Shown here in pieces: positions 1-6,521 of a stretch of DNA of 6,575 nt (positions within the stretch are counted from its first letter, which is position 1; each line of letters opens with the position of its first letter). Source of the stretch: an uncultured Clostridiaceae bacterium (lineage in GTDB: Bacteria; Bacillota; Clostridia; Clostridiales; Oxobacteraceae); assembly GCA_937900065.1 (NCBI GenBank), contig CALCDS010000099.1, positions 1 through 6,575 on the forward strand. Direction: 5' to 3'. The notes beneath the pieces were generated by a model, which searched no databases, was not told where the DNA came from, and saw nothing but the letters and a program-made list of their open reading frames with translations. A program made the position numbers and the translations under genes.

Positions 1-66
1 TTTGTTAAACAGAGCCTGATGTATAAAAATGAGTTGCGTATCGAGTGGAGGAATAGGCATGATTAA
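1..66 (+). CDS. possible 3' end of an upstream gene (partial)
   Basis: Frame 1 is open from the first base of the window to a TAA at 64-66, giving a 21-residue tail that ends in IEWRNRHD. If real, it would overlap the next gene by 8 nt (ATGATTAA), a common coupled-gene arrangement, and the GGAGG for the next gene would lie inside it. Support is weak: 21 open codons are not improbable by chance, and the other two frames also stop early (at 8 and at 17-19), so the upstream gene could end there instead. No product can be named. Confidence 0.25.
   Translation, partial: FVKQSLMYKNELRIEWRNRHD
47..52 (+). promoter_or_regulatory. ribosome binding site deciding the DUF5107/TPR start
   Basis: GGAGGA lies 6 nt upstream of the ATG at 59. 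The earlier in-frame ATG at 29 has no purine-rich sequence before it (CCTGATGTATAAAA), and using it would put this GGAGG inside the gene. The start is therefore placed at 59. Confidence 0.85.
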
Positions 67-3000
67 GAATATAACTGAAGGTGTTGCAGCATGGGAGCAG
101 GAAGTTGTAATTCCGACCTACCCTGTAGGGACACCTGATAAGAATCCAATGTTTCTTGAAAAACGTGTTTATCAAGGCAGCAGCGGCAGGGTATATCCGC
201 ACAGTGTAATTGATAAGATATATGATGAAAAGGTGGATAAAACCTATAGGGCAGTTTTTCTTGAAAATAAATATTTGTTTGTCATGATCCTGCCCGAGCT
301 TGGAGGAAGAATCCAAAGAGCGCTTGACAAAACAAATAAATATGATTTCGTGTATTATAACAATGTTATTAAGCCGGCACTGGTTGGACTTAACGGGCCG
401 TGGATTTCAGGAGGCATAGAGTTTAACTGGCCACAGCATCACCGCCCCAGCACATTTGACCCTGTTTCATATAAGATTACTCAAAATAAGGACGGCAGCT
501 CTACAGTATGGGTAAGTGAAATAGAGAACATGTTCCGCACCAAAGGCATGGCTGCATTTACCCTGTACCCGGATAAAGCATATATAGAGATAAAGGTTCA
601 GCTTTACAACCGCACCGCTATCCCTCAAACATTCCTGTGGTGGGCAAATCCCGCATTTTCAGTCAACGATAACACACAGTCGGTGTTCCCGCCGGATGTC
701 AATTTTGTAATGGATCATGGAAAGCGTGATGTTTCCAGGTTCCCTATTGCTACGGGCACCTATTACAAGCAGGATTATTCGGCAGGTGTTGATATTTCAC
801 GCTATAAAAATATCCCTGTGCCTACATCATATATGGCATATCATTCCGACTATGATTTCGTAGGCGGATATGACCATGGAAAGAATGCCGGCATCTTGCA
901 TGTTGCCGATCATCGTTTCTCTCCCGGGAAAAAACAGTGGACATGGGGCTGTGGAGATTTTGGACAGGCATGGGATAGAAATCTGACTGATAATGACGGA
1001 CCTTATATAGAACTTATGACAGGATGTTTTACAGACAACCAACCGGATTTTTCTTGGATAGCGCCTTATGAGGAAAGGGTGTTTACCCAGTATTTTATGC
1101 CCTACAAACAGGCTGGGATGGTCAAGAACGCTACCATCGATGCAGCAGTGAATATGGAGCTTATAGGAAATACGGTTAAAGCTGTTGCCTATGCAACTTC
1201 AGAGTTTAAGGATGCAAAGATCATATTGAAAGCAAAGGATTATATTTGCTTTGAAAAAACCATGACGCTCTCTCCAGTGGATGTTTTTAAAGAGGACATA
1301 CAAGTAAAAGGCGGGACAAAGGAAAGCGACCTTACACTGGAGGTTTACGATAAGTCAGGTAAACTGCTGGTCAATTATACGCCAAAGGAGAAGGAAATTG
1401 AGAAAATGCCTGAACCGGCAAAGGCTCCCCCTGATCCTGAAGATGCAAAAACCACTGAAGACCTGTTTTTATACGGCCGGCACATTGAGCAGTACCGCCA
1501 TGCTACTTATGAGGCCGCCGACTACTACAGGGAAGGTTTAAAACGGGATCCTACCGACATACGCATAAACAATGCTTATGGAAGATTGCTTTTGCGCAGA
1601 GGATTGTTTAAAGAGGCGGAACAGTATTTTAGGGCTGCAATAAAAAAGCAAACACGCTCAAACCCCAACCCATATGACGGCGAACCTTTCTATAATCTGG
1701 GGTTGTGCCTTAAATATCAAGATAGATTGCAGGAAGCATATGATGCATTCTATAAGGCAACATGGAATGGCGCATGGCAGGATGGCGCTTTCTATCATCT
1801 TGCATGCATTGCATCTATAAACGGAGATTTCACAACAGCCCTTTCACATATTGAGCGTTCACTTGTACGCAATTGGCACAATATGAAAGCCCGTACTTTA
1901 AAAACAGTGCTGCTGCGCAAGATAGGGAAATTGAAAGAGGCAGAGGAGTTTGCAAAGGAAAGCATTAAAATAGATATAATGGATTATGCCTCAAGAAACG
2001 AGCTGTCGCTGCTTGCAAAAAAGGCGGGCTGCATTGATAAATCAAATGAAATAGAGAAAGATATAGCCAAACTTATGGGAGGCAATCATAATACCTGCAT
2101 TGAAGTCTCCATGGAATATAGCGATGCCGGATTTTATGAGGAGGCTGATGCACTTCTTGCAGGCTTTGCCGGACAGATCGGCAATGAATACAAGGTTTAC
2201 CCTATGGTGTTTTATTATATGGGATACAATATGTTAAAGCTTGGGAAGAGGGACAGCGCAATAAAGTATTTTAAACTTGCAGCTGCATCATGCAGTGATT
2301 ACTGCTTCCCCCACAGATTGAGCGATATTATTGTTCTTAAGGCAGCTATTTCGTTGAATCCCGAGGATTGGAAAGCGCCGTATTACCTTGGAAACCTGTG
2401 GTATGATAAAAAGCAATACAGTTTGGCTATTACATATTGGGAGCTTTCAAGAGGCCTTAACGACAGCTTCCCAACGGTTCACCGCAATCTGTCCCTTGCC
2501 TACTTTAACAAACAAAAGGAACCGCAAAAGGCAAAAGTAGAGATGGAAAAGGCTTTTGAACTTGACACTAAGGATTCCAGAGTGTTCATGGAGCTTGACC
2601 AACTATACAAAAAACTCGGATTCAGCCCGCAAAAAAGGCTTGCCATGTTTGAAAAGCACATGGACGTAGTCATGGAAAGAGACGATCTATATCTTGAATA
2701 TGTGACTTTGAATAACTTTATGGGTGATAGCGAAAAGGCGCTAAGGCTGATTGAGAATAGAAAATTTCATCCTTGGGAAGGCGGGGAAGGCAAGGTACCT
2801 GCACAGTATATTTATTCGCTGGTAGAACTGGCCAAAAAATCAATAGATAATGGGTTTTACGAAAAAGCTGTAAAGCTGCTGAAAAGGGCAACCGTCTATC
2901 CGCACAATCTTGGTGAGGGCAAACTTGCCGGCGCCCAGGAAAACAATATCTATTACTTTATGGGTTGTGCTTATGAGAAAATCGGGGACAATGAAAATGC

Positions 3001-3400
3001 ACGGCAATGCTTTGAAAAAGCGTCCACCGGACTTAGTGAGCCTGCAGGAATGATGTATTACAACGACCAGCCGCCTGAGACTATTTTTTATCAAGGTGCG
3101 GCACTGCTTAAACTCGATCGGTTCAGAGAGGCAAACAGCCGTTTTAACAAATTGATTTCCTATGGCGAAAAGCATATTTTTGATAATGTCAAGATCGATT
3201 ATTTTGCTGTATCATTGCCTGATCTTCTTATTTTTGATGAAGACCTTAACAAAAAGAACAAAGTGCACTGCCTTTATATGATGGGACTTGGCTGGCTCGG
3301 CAAGGGCAGTGTTCAAAAGTCCATGGAATATTTCAAGCAAGCAGGGATGCTCAATGTCAATCATCTCGGCATTAAAACGCATATGAATTTAAAGCTGTAG
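59..3400 (+). CDS. DUF5107 (mutarotase-like) domain protein with long TPR array
   Basis: Predicted product is 1113 residues, with no signal peptide or membrane segment, so probably cytoplasmic. Residues about 20-350 form a DUF5107 domain, a beta-sandwich related to galactose mutarotase: LPELGGRI near 78-85, the signature GGIEFNWPQHHRPS at 118-131, FLWWANPAF at 192-200 and YIELMTG at 316-322. A beta-rich segment (about 360-440) and a proline/charge-rich linker (about 443-467, MPEPAKAPPDPED) lead into TPR-like helical hairpins. I can pick these out near 484-530, 541-573, 576-609, 610-642, 718-745, 771-805, 806-840, 917-950, 962-991, 1008-1040 and 1069-1104. The DUF5107-plus-TPR architecture is recognised in databases but has no established reaction. 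By context it probably binds or processes a sugar or glycan intermediate, with the TPR part holding a partner or substrate. Compared with the downstream epimerase, one expected catalytic His is Asn197. The gene is probably co-transcribed with the epimerase 55 bp downstream. Family assignment is fairly sure; function is unknown. Confidence 0.88.
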   Translation: MIKNITEGVAAWEQEVVIPTYPVGTPDKNPMFLEKRVYQGSSGRVYPHSVIDKIYDEKVDKTYRAVFLENKYLFVMILPELGGRIQRALDKTNKYDFVYYNNVIKPALVGLNGPWISGGIEFNWPQHHRPSTFDPVSYKITQNKDGSSTVWVSEIENMFRTKGMAAFTLYPDKAYIEIKVQLYNRTAIPQTFLWWANPAFSVNDNTQSVFPPDVNFVMDHGKRDVSRFPIATGTYYKQDYSAGVDISRYKNIPVPTSYMAYHSDYDFVGGYDHGKNAGILHVADHRFSPGKKQWTWGCGDFGQAWDRNLTDNDGPYIELMTGCFTDNQPDFSWIAPYEERVFTQYFMPYKQAGMVKNATIDAAVNMELIGNTVKAVAYATSEFKDAKIILKAKDYICFEKTMTLSPVDVFKEDIQVKGGTKESDLTLEVYDKSGKLLVNYTPKEKEIEKMPEPAKAPPDPEDAKTTEDLFLYGRHIEQYRHATYEAADYYREGLKRDPTDIRINNAYGRLLLRRGLFKEAEQYFRAAIKKQTRSNPNPYDGEPFYNLGLCLKYQDRLQEAYDAFYKATWNGAWQDGAFYHLACIASINGDFTTALSHIERSLVRNWHNMKARTLKTVLLRKIGKLKEAEEFAKESIKIDIMDYASRNELSLLAKKAGCIDKSNEIEKDIAKLMGGNHNTCIEVSMEYSDAGFYEEADALLAGFAGQIGNEYKVYPMVFYYMGYNMLKLGKRDSAIKYFKLAAASCSDYCFPHRLSDIIVLKAAISLNPEDWKAPYYLGNLWYDKKQYSLAITYWELSRGLNDSFPTVHRNLSLAYFNKQKEPQKAKVEMEKAFELDTKDSRVFMELDQLYKKLGFSPQKRLAMFEKHMDVVMERDDLYLEYVTLNNFMGDSEKALRLIENRKFHPWEGGEGKVPAQYIYSLVELAKKSIDNGFYEKAVKLLKRATVYPHNLGEGKLAGAQENNIYYFMGCAYEKIGDNENARQCFEKASTGLSEPAGMMYYNDQPPETIFYQGAALLKLDRFREANSRFNKLISYGEKHIFDNVKIDYFAVSLPDLLIFDEDLNKKNKVHCLYMMGLGWLGKGSVQKSMEYFKQAGMLNVNHLGIKTHMNLKL

Positions 3401-3455
3401 GCAAAATATCGGCTAGTTAGTTTATGGATATGAGTTTGCAGCAAGGAGGACGGGC

Positions 3456-4385
3456 ATGGTTGTTTTAGATAGATTTCAAAATCTAAGTGCAATACGTATT
3501 GAAAATGAAGGCATGAGGATCATTGTACTGCCTGAGAACGGGGGCAAAGTTGCCTCAATATATGACAAGCAAAAAAATTTCGAATTGCTGTTTCAAAATC
3601 CAAAACAGCAATTCGAAAGACCAAAAATATATTCAAATTTTGCAGACTTTGATGCCTCTGGCTTTGATGATGCTTTTCCAACAATAGACCAATGCAGCAT
3701 CGATGTTAACGGGCAAAAAATCATCTACCCGGATCACGGGGAGATATGGTCGGCAAGGTTTGATAGTGTAATTGAAGGGGATTATGCTTTGATGACTTAT
3801 CAAAGCATAATCCTGCCATATAGATACAGCAAGCGGCTTTCTCTGCATGATAAAAGATTGGTTTGCAGCTATAAGATTGAAAACACAGGTAAAGTGAGCT
3901 TTCCATTTTTGTGGGCATTTCATTGCCTGGTCAATTACAATGAAGATATGAAACTGATTTTTCCGAGGGATATAGAGCATGTTGAAAATGTGTGTGAATC
4001 ACGGCGGTTTGGAGAGGTGGGGGCAATTTACAGCGCACCTGTCGATATGATTAAAACAGGGCAAATGTATGATTTTACAACTGTCCCTCCAAGGACACCA
4101 AAGAGCATGGAGAAATATTATATCAAAGAGAAGATAACTGAAGGGCGCTGCGGATATTACTATCCGTCAAAGGACGTTACGGCTGTCATAGAGTATGATG
4201 CCGAGAAACTGCCTTATCTTGGCTTTTGGGTGACTGCAGGCGGCTTTAGGGGCGACTATAACTGCGCACTGGAGCCTGCAACAGGCTATTATGACAGCGT
4301 GCCTGTTGCCGATAAAAACCACAGCTCATGTGTCCTTACGCCCGGTGAAAAATTTGAATTTGCGCTGACAATTGAATTATCATAA
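3456..4385 (+). CDS. aldose 1-epimerase family protein (galactose mutarotase-like)
   Basis: The 309-residue product is a single-domain cytoplasmic protein of the usual mutarotase size. Family members interconvert the alpha and beta anomers of free or phosphorylated sugars. Visible landmarks are LPENGGKVASIYD (25-37, the first strands), DHGEIWS (93-99) with His94, FLWAFH (151-156) with His156, and ALEPATGYYDS (271-281) with Glu273. By visual comparison with GalM-type enzymes these correspond to the two substrate-contacting or acid histidines and the catalytic base, so the active site looks complete. Which sugar it acts on cannot be read from the sequence. The start is the ATG preceded by AAGGAGGA at 3443-3450. 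It follows the DUF5107/TPR gene with no terminator between, and an intrinsic terminator begins right after its stop, so it is the last gene of that operon. Two long perfect inverted repeats lie within the reading frame (3578-3618 and 3779-3813), which is unusual. Confidence 0.85.
   Translation: MVVLDRFQNLSAIRIENEGMRIIVLPENGGKVASIYDKQKNFELLFQNPKQQFERPKIYSNFADFDASGFDDAFPTIDQCSIDVNGQKIIYPDHGEIWSARFDSVIEGDYALMTYQSIILPYRYSKRLSLHDKRLVCSYKIENTGKVSFPFLWAFHCLVNYNEDMKLIFPRDIEHVENVCESRRFGEVGAIYSAPVDMIKTGQMYDFTTVPPRTPKSMEKYYIKEKITEGRCGYYYPSKDVTAVIEYDAEKLPYLGFWVTAGGFRGDYNCALEPATGYYDSVPVADKNHSSCVLTPGEKFEFALTIELS
3578..3618. repeat. perfect 16-bp inverted repeat in coding sequence; antisense terminator-like
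   Basis: The left arm 3578-3593 (TTTCGAATTGCTGTTT) is the exact reverse complement of 3603-3618, with a 9-nt loop. It lies in the epimerase gene over residues about 41-55. The base run 3571-3577 just outside the left arm is seven A, so on the minus strand the hairpin is followed at once by TTTTTTT, the layout of an intrinsic terminator. On the plus strand no T-run follows (GACCAAAAATAT). The stem is AT-rich (5 G/C of 16). The inverted repeat is certain; its role is not. Confidence 0.9.
3779..3813. repeat. perfect 15-bp inverted repeat in coding sequence
   Basis: GGATTATGCTTTGAT at 3779-3793 is the exact reverse complement of 3799-3813, with a 5-nt loop GACTT. It spans epimerase residues about 108-120 and keeps the reading frame open. 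No T-run follows on either strand, so it is not an ordinary intrinsic terminator. In the mRNA it should form a stable hairpin about 320 nt after the start codon. Its presence is certain; its function is unknown. Confidence 0.9.
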
Positions 4386-4421
4386 GAAAATGGGCTGTTC
4401 ATCGTACAACAGCCCATTTTC
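4386..4421 (+). terminator. intrinsic (rho-independent) terminator of the DUF5107-epimerase operon
   Basis: A perfect 14-bp stem (4386-4399 with 4408-4421) with an 8-nt loop CATCGTAC begins at the base after the epimerase stop codon. The core TGGGCTGTT/AACAGCCCA is flanked by AAAA before and TTTT after, the common Firmicute form in which the A-tract and T-tract extend the stem. The symmetry could let it act weakly on the opposite strand, but no minus-strand gene ends here. Confidence 0.88.
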
Positions 4422-4527
4422 TATCACAAAACTAGGCAAAGGAAACATTGCAATGGATGCGCAAGGGCGGCATGTTCCATATTGTACATAAAAATACACG
4501 AATTATCTGCTTTTACATTTTTCTATA

Positions 4528-4536
4528 TGTTATACT
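4528..4536 (+). promoter_or_regulatory. candidate extended -10 promoter for the MFS gene
   Basis: TGTTATACT contains TGn directly before TATACT (4531-4536), the extended -10 form that needs little -35 contact. No good -35 hexamer stands 17 bp upstream (TGCTTT). A second TATACT lies at 4545-4550. Transcription would start near 4543, giving a leader of about 40 nt. The gene follows a terminator, so it needs its own promoter. The rest of the interval 4422-4582 shows no gene or convincing operator. Confidence 0.5.
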
Positions 4537-4582
4537 ATTGATTGTATACTATATTTGAAGAATATCATATGGAGGATTTGAT

Positions 4583-5764
4583 ATGAAAAATAAGTTGGGT
4601 TTTACAATAGCTTCTCTATCAAGTCTTTTGACATTTGCAATCGGCCTTACAATGCTTTCTACGCTTTTAATGCCCATTTCAAACAGCTTTAACATTCCAA
4701 TCGATAGATCCGGAATATTGTTTACCGCCAATTTTCTAGGCTTTATAATATTCAATATAATCTTCTCAATCTTTGCATCAAGGGTCGATATGAGAAAAAC
4801 CCTTATAATATCCATGGCTTTATATTCCATATTTTTATATTTGTCCACAAAAGCTCAATCCTTTAACATGCTTTTAATCTATACAATGCTGGCGGGAGGA
4901 GTCGGAGGGTTGGCTGAAAGCATAAGCAGCACAATGGTTGTGGAAATAAACAAGTCCAGGGAAGGATTTTATTTTAATTTTACACAGGCTTTCTTTGGAT
5001 TGGGGGCAATCATAGGCCCCCTGCTTTCAGGATATCTCGACGGGCTTAGCTATTCATGGAAATTGATGTTTGAGATAACTGCAGCGCTTGGCATTGTAAG
5101 CATGGTTCTCCTTTGCATTTTTGATACAGACAGTATGGAAAAAAGGGAAAGCCTTAAACTTAAAGACATTGGAAAGATATTTAGCATAAGGGAATTCAAT
5201 CTGATGATAATTGCCATGATGCTCTATGTTGGCGCGGAGACAGGGGTATGGGGTTGGATATCGACTTTGCTGAAACTTCAGTTTAAAATAACTCCACTAA
5301 AGTCCAGCCTTTCAGTTGCCGTATTCTGGAGCTTTATGATCATAGGTAGGATAATTACGGCCAAGCTAAGCGATAATATAAGTTTAAGAAAGATCATACT
5401 ATTGCTAAGCGTGCTTGGAACGGTATTTACATTGATGTCGGCTTTTTCAAAGAGCGAGATTGCAATATGGGTATTGCTATGCTTGATAGGGCTTTCATAT
5501 TCTGGGATTTGGCCCACTATCGTAGCGTACTCGGGCAAGGTCTCGGGAAAGTATTCCACGTCAGCATACTTTTTGACGATTGCAGCGGGTGGAATCGGAG
5601 GCATGATAATACCATATTTTCTTGGAATACTCGGAAAGGCTGTTTCGATATCAACTACGCTCGGTACAATATCGGTTATAATATTCGGCGTCGTCATATC
5701 GACTCTCCTTTGCAGAGAGAACATGCCGATACATGAAACATATTCGGAACGCAGATCCGGTTAA
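4583..5764 (+). CDS. MFS transporter, FHS (fucose/glucose permease-like) type
   Basis: The 393-residue integral membrane protein has about 12 hydrophobic helices, roughly at 7-30, 44-66, 72-90, 96-118, 131-150, 160-180, 204-230, 241-262, 267-286, 291-312, 324-350 and 354-376. The size is normal for a major facilitator. Family landmarks are NFTQAFFGLGAIIGPLLSG (132-150, helix 5, FHS-like), YVGAETGVWGWIS (215-227, helix 7, typical of fucose-permease relatives), GRIITAKLSD (255-264, the second-half copy of the MFS loop motif after helix 8) and GLSYSGIWPTIVA (303-315). It most likely moves a sugar across the cytoplasmic membrane by proton symport. The substrate cannot be deduced, and drug-efflux MFS proteins remain a less likely alternative. 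GGAGG at 4571-4575 sits 7 nt before the ATG. It has its own promoter candidate and converges on pgmB, the stop codons overlapping by 4 nt. No terminator sits between the two genes. Confidence 0.85.
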   Translation: MKNKLGFTIASLSSLLTFAIGLTMLSTLLMPISNSFNIPIDRSGILFTANFLGFIIFNIIFSIFASRVDMRKTLIISMALYSIFLYLSTKAQSFNMLLIYTMLAGGVGGLAESISSTMVVEINKSREGFYFNFTQAFFGLGAIIGPLLSGYLDGLSYSWKLMFEITAALGIVSMVLLCIFDTDSMEKRESLKLKDIGKIFSIREFNLMIIAMMLYVGAETGVWGWISTLLKLQFKITPLKSSLSVAVFWSFMIIGRIITAKLSDNISLRKIILLLSVLGTVFTLMSAFSKSEIAIWVLLCLIGLSYSGIWPTIVAYSGKVSGKYSTSAYFLTIAAGGIGGMIIPYFLGILGKAVSISTTLGTISVIIFGVVISTLLCRENMPIHETYSERRSG

Positions 5765-6411
5765 AAATCTTTTACTATGTCTAAAGTCATATTCTTAAAT
5801 CCTGATATGACTTTGTCGGCATCTTTTAGTATGTCCGGCGAGCCGACGCCGATGCAGTGCATTCCCGCATTCTTGGCAGCTTTTACTCCTGATATGGCAT
5901 CCTCAAACACTAAGCATGCATCAGGCATGGTAGATAAAGCTTCCGCAGCCTTCAGAAAGACTTCAGGATCGGGTTTTGCCTTGGTTACTTTGTTCCCATC
6001 GATTATTGCGTCAAAAAAGCGGGCGATGCCAAGGGAGCTTATGATTATAGATGTGTTTTTGCTTGCAGACCCCAAGGCTGTTTTCATCCCTGAATTTTTA
6101 AGTGCTTCTAAAAATTCCAATACTCCGGGAAGTATTTCAGAACGGTCCATATTTTTTATATATTCAACATACCATTTATTTTTTTGCTCTGCGAGCCTTA
6201 ATTTGGTTTCAGGATCAAAATCCTTATGCCCGATTTCAAGTATAATATCAAGAGACTGCATACGGCTTACTCCCTTTAGCCTTTCATTGTCTCTTTTGGT
6301 AAATTCAATTCCAAGCTCATCAGCAAGCCTCTTCCACGCCAGATAGTGATATTTTGCAGTATCTACAATGACTCCGTCAAGATCAAAAATACACGCCTTT
6401 ATAGCATTCAT
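5761..6411 (-). CDS. pgmB: beta-phosphoglucomutase (HAD superfamily)
   Basis: The 216-residue cytoplasmic enzyme interconverts beta-glucose 1-phosphate and glucose 6-phosphate through a beta-glucose 1,6-bisphosphate intermediate. It usually follows inverting phosphorylases of maltose, trehalose or kojibiose. The key residues of the well-studied Lactococcus enzyme are all recognisable. FDLDGVIVDT (9-18) holds nucleophile Asp10 and acid/base Asp12. His22 is in the hinge and cap, and LKGVSR (45-50) carries Lys46 and Arg50 of the substrate-specificity loop. GSASKN (114-119) is the phosphate-binding loop, Lys146 lies in KAKPDPEVF, and Glu170-Asp171 bind magnesium. The LKGVSR loop separates it from generic phosphoglycolate phosphatases. 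The start at 6411 is fixed by GGAGGA at 6419-6424. The frame stays open upstream to 6549, but that extension lacks a ribosome site and homology. No phosphorylase gene is within the window. Confidence 0.92.
   Translation of the reverse strand: MNAIKACIFDLDGVIVDTAKYHYLAWKRLADELGIEFTKRDNERLKGVSRMQSLDIILEIGHKDFDPETKLRLAEQKNKWYVEYIKNMDRSEILPGVLEFLEALKNSGMKTALGSASKNTSIIISSLGIARFFDAIIDGNKVTKAKPDPEVFLKAAEALSTMPDACLVFEDAISGVKAAKNAGMHCIGVGSPDILKDADKVISGFKNMTLDIVKDF
5783..5814. repeat. 10-bp perfect inverted repeat just past the MFS stop
   Basis: AAAGTCATAT (5783-5792) pairs exactly with ATATGACTTT (5805-5814) around a 12-nt loop. It begins 18 nt after the MFS stop codon but lies inside the 3' end of pgmB on the other strand. 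It could protect or end the MFS transcript, yet no clean T-run follows on the plus strand and the stem is AT-rich. A repeat of this size can arise by chance in AT-rich DNA. Confidence 0.4.
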
Positions 6412-6418
6412 ATGTTTA

Positions 6419-6424
6419 TCCTCC
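6419..6424 (-). promoter_or_regulatory. ribosome binding site deciding the pgmB start
   Basis: Read on the minus strand, GGAGGA stands 7 nt before the ATG at 6411-6409. It selects this start over the in-frame upstream ATGs at 6549 and 6540, which have no Shine-Dalgarno sequence. Confidence 0.88.
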
Positions 6425-6521
6425 AATATAATTTTGATGCAAGCTATGGCTGTTAAAGATTTGGCTGCATAGTTTTGTGTATCAAAAAATTCAAATATGA
6501 TGCCATGTTTTGCTAAACCAA

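Noticed and set aside
2840..3175. 111-residue minus-strand open frame opposite the TPR region
   Set aside because: It is a shadow of a convincing TPR coding frame and lacks its own start signals.
3490..3501. 12-bp perfect palindrome CAATACGTATTG with central CG, resembling a LacI-family operator
   Set aside because: One or two 12-bp palindromes are expected by chance in a window of this length, and it lies inside the epimerase coding sequence without a second copy.
3633..3980. 115-residue minus-strand open frame opposite the epimerase
   Set aside because: It has no Shine-Dalgarno sequence or known motif. It lies upstream of the antisense terminator-like hairpin on that strand, but nothing supports translation.
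4422..4582. search for a riboswitch, small gene or catabolite-response (cre) operator in the intergenic region
   Set aside because: No conserved aptamer pattern, no ORF with a ribosome site and no match to the cre consensus was seen.
5002..5021. GC-rich hairpin GGGGGC/GCCCCC in the MFS gene
   Set aside because: The stem is only 6 bp and is explained by glycine and proline codons of helix 5; no T-run follows.
5278..5724. 148-residue minus-strand open frame
   Set aside because: It is antisense to the membrane helices of the MFS gene, with no ribosome site or recognisable domain.
6092..6117. 9-bp AT-rich inverted repeat GAATTTTTA/TAAAAATTC in pgmB
   Set aside because: It is low-complexity A/T sequence in coding DNA, within chance for this composition.
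5777..6346. 189-residue plus-strand open frame
   Set aside because: It lies fully opposite pgmB, whose catalytic motifs are all present; it has no ribosome site and a serine/proline-rich antisense composition.
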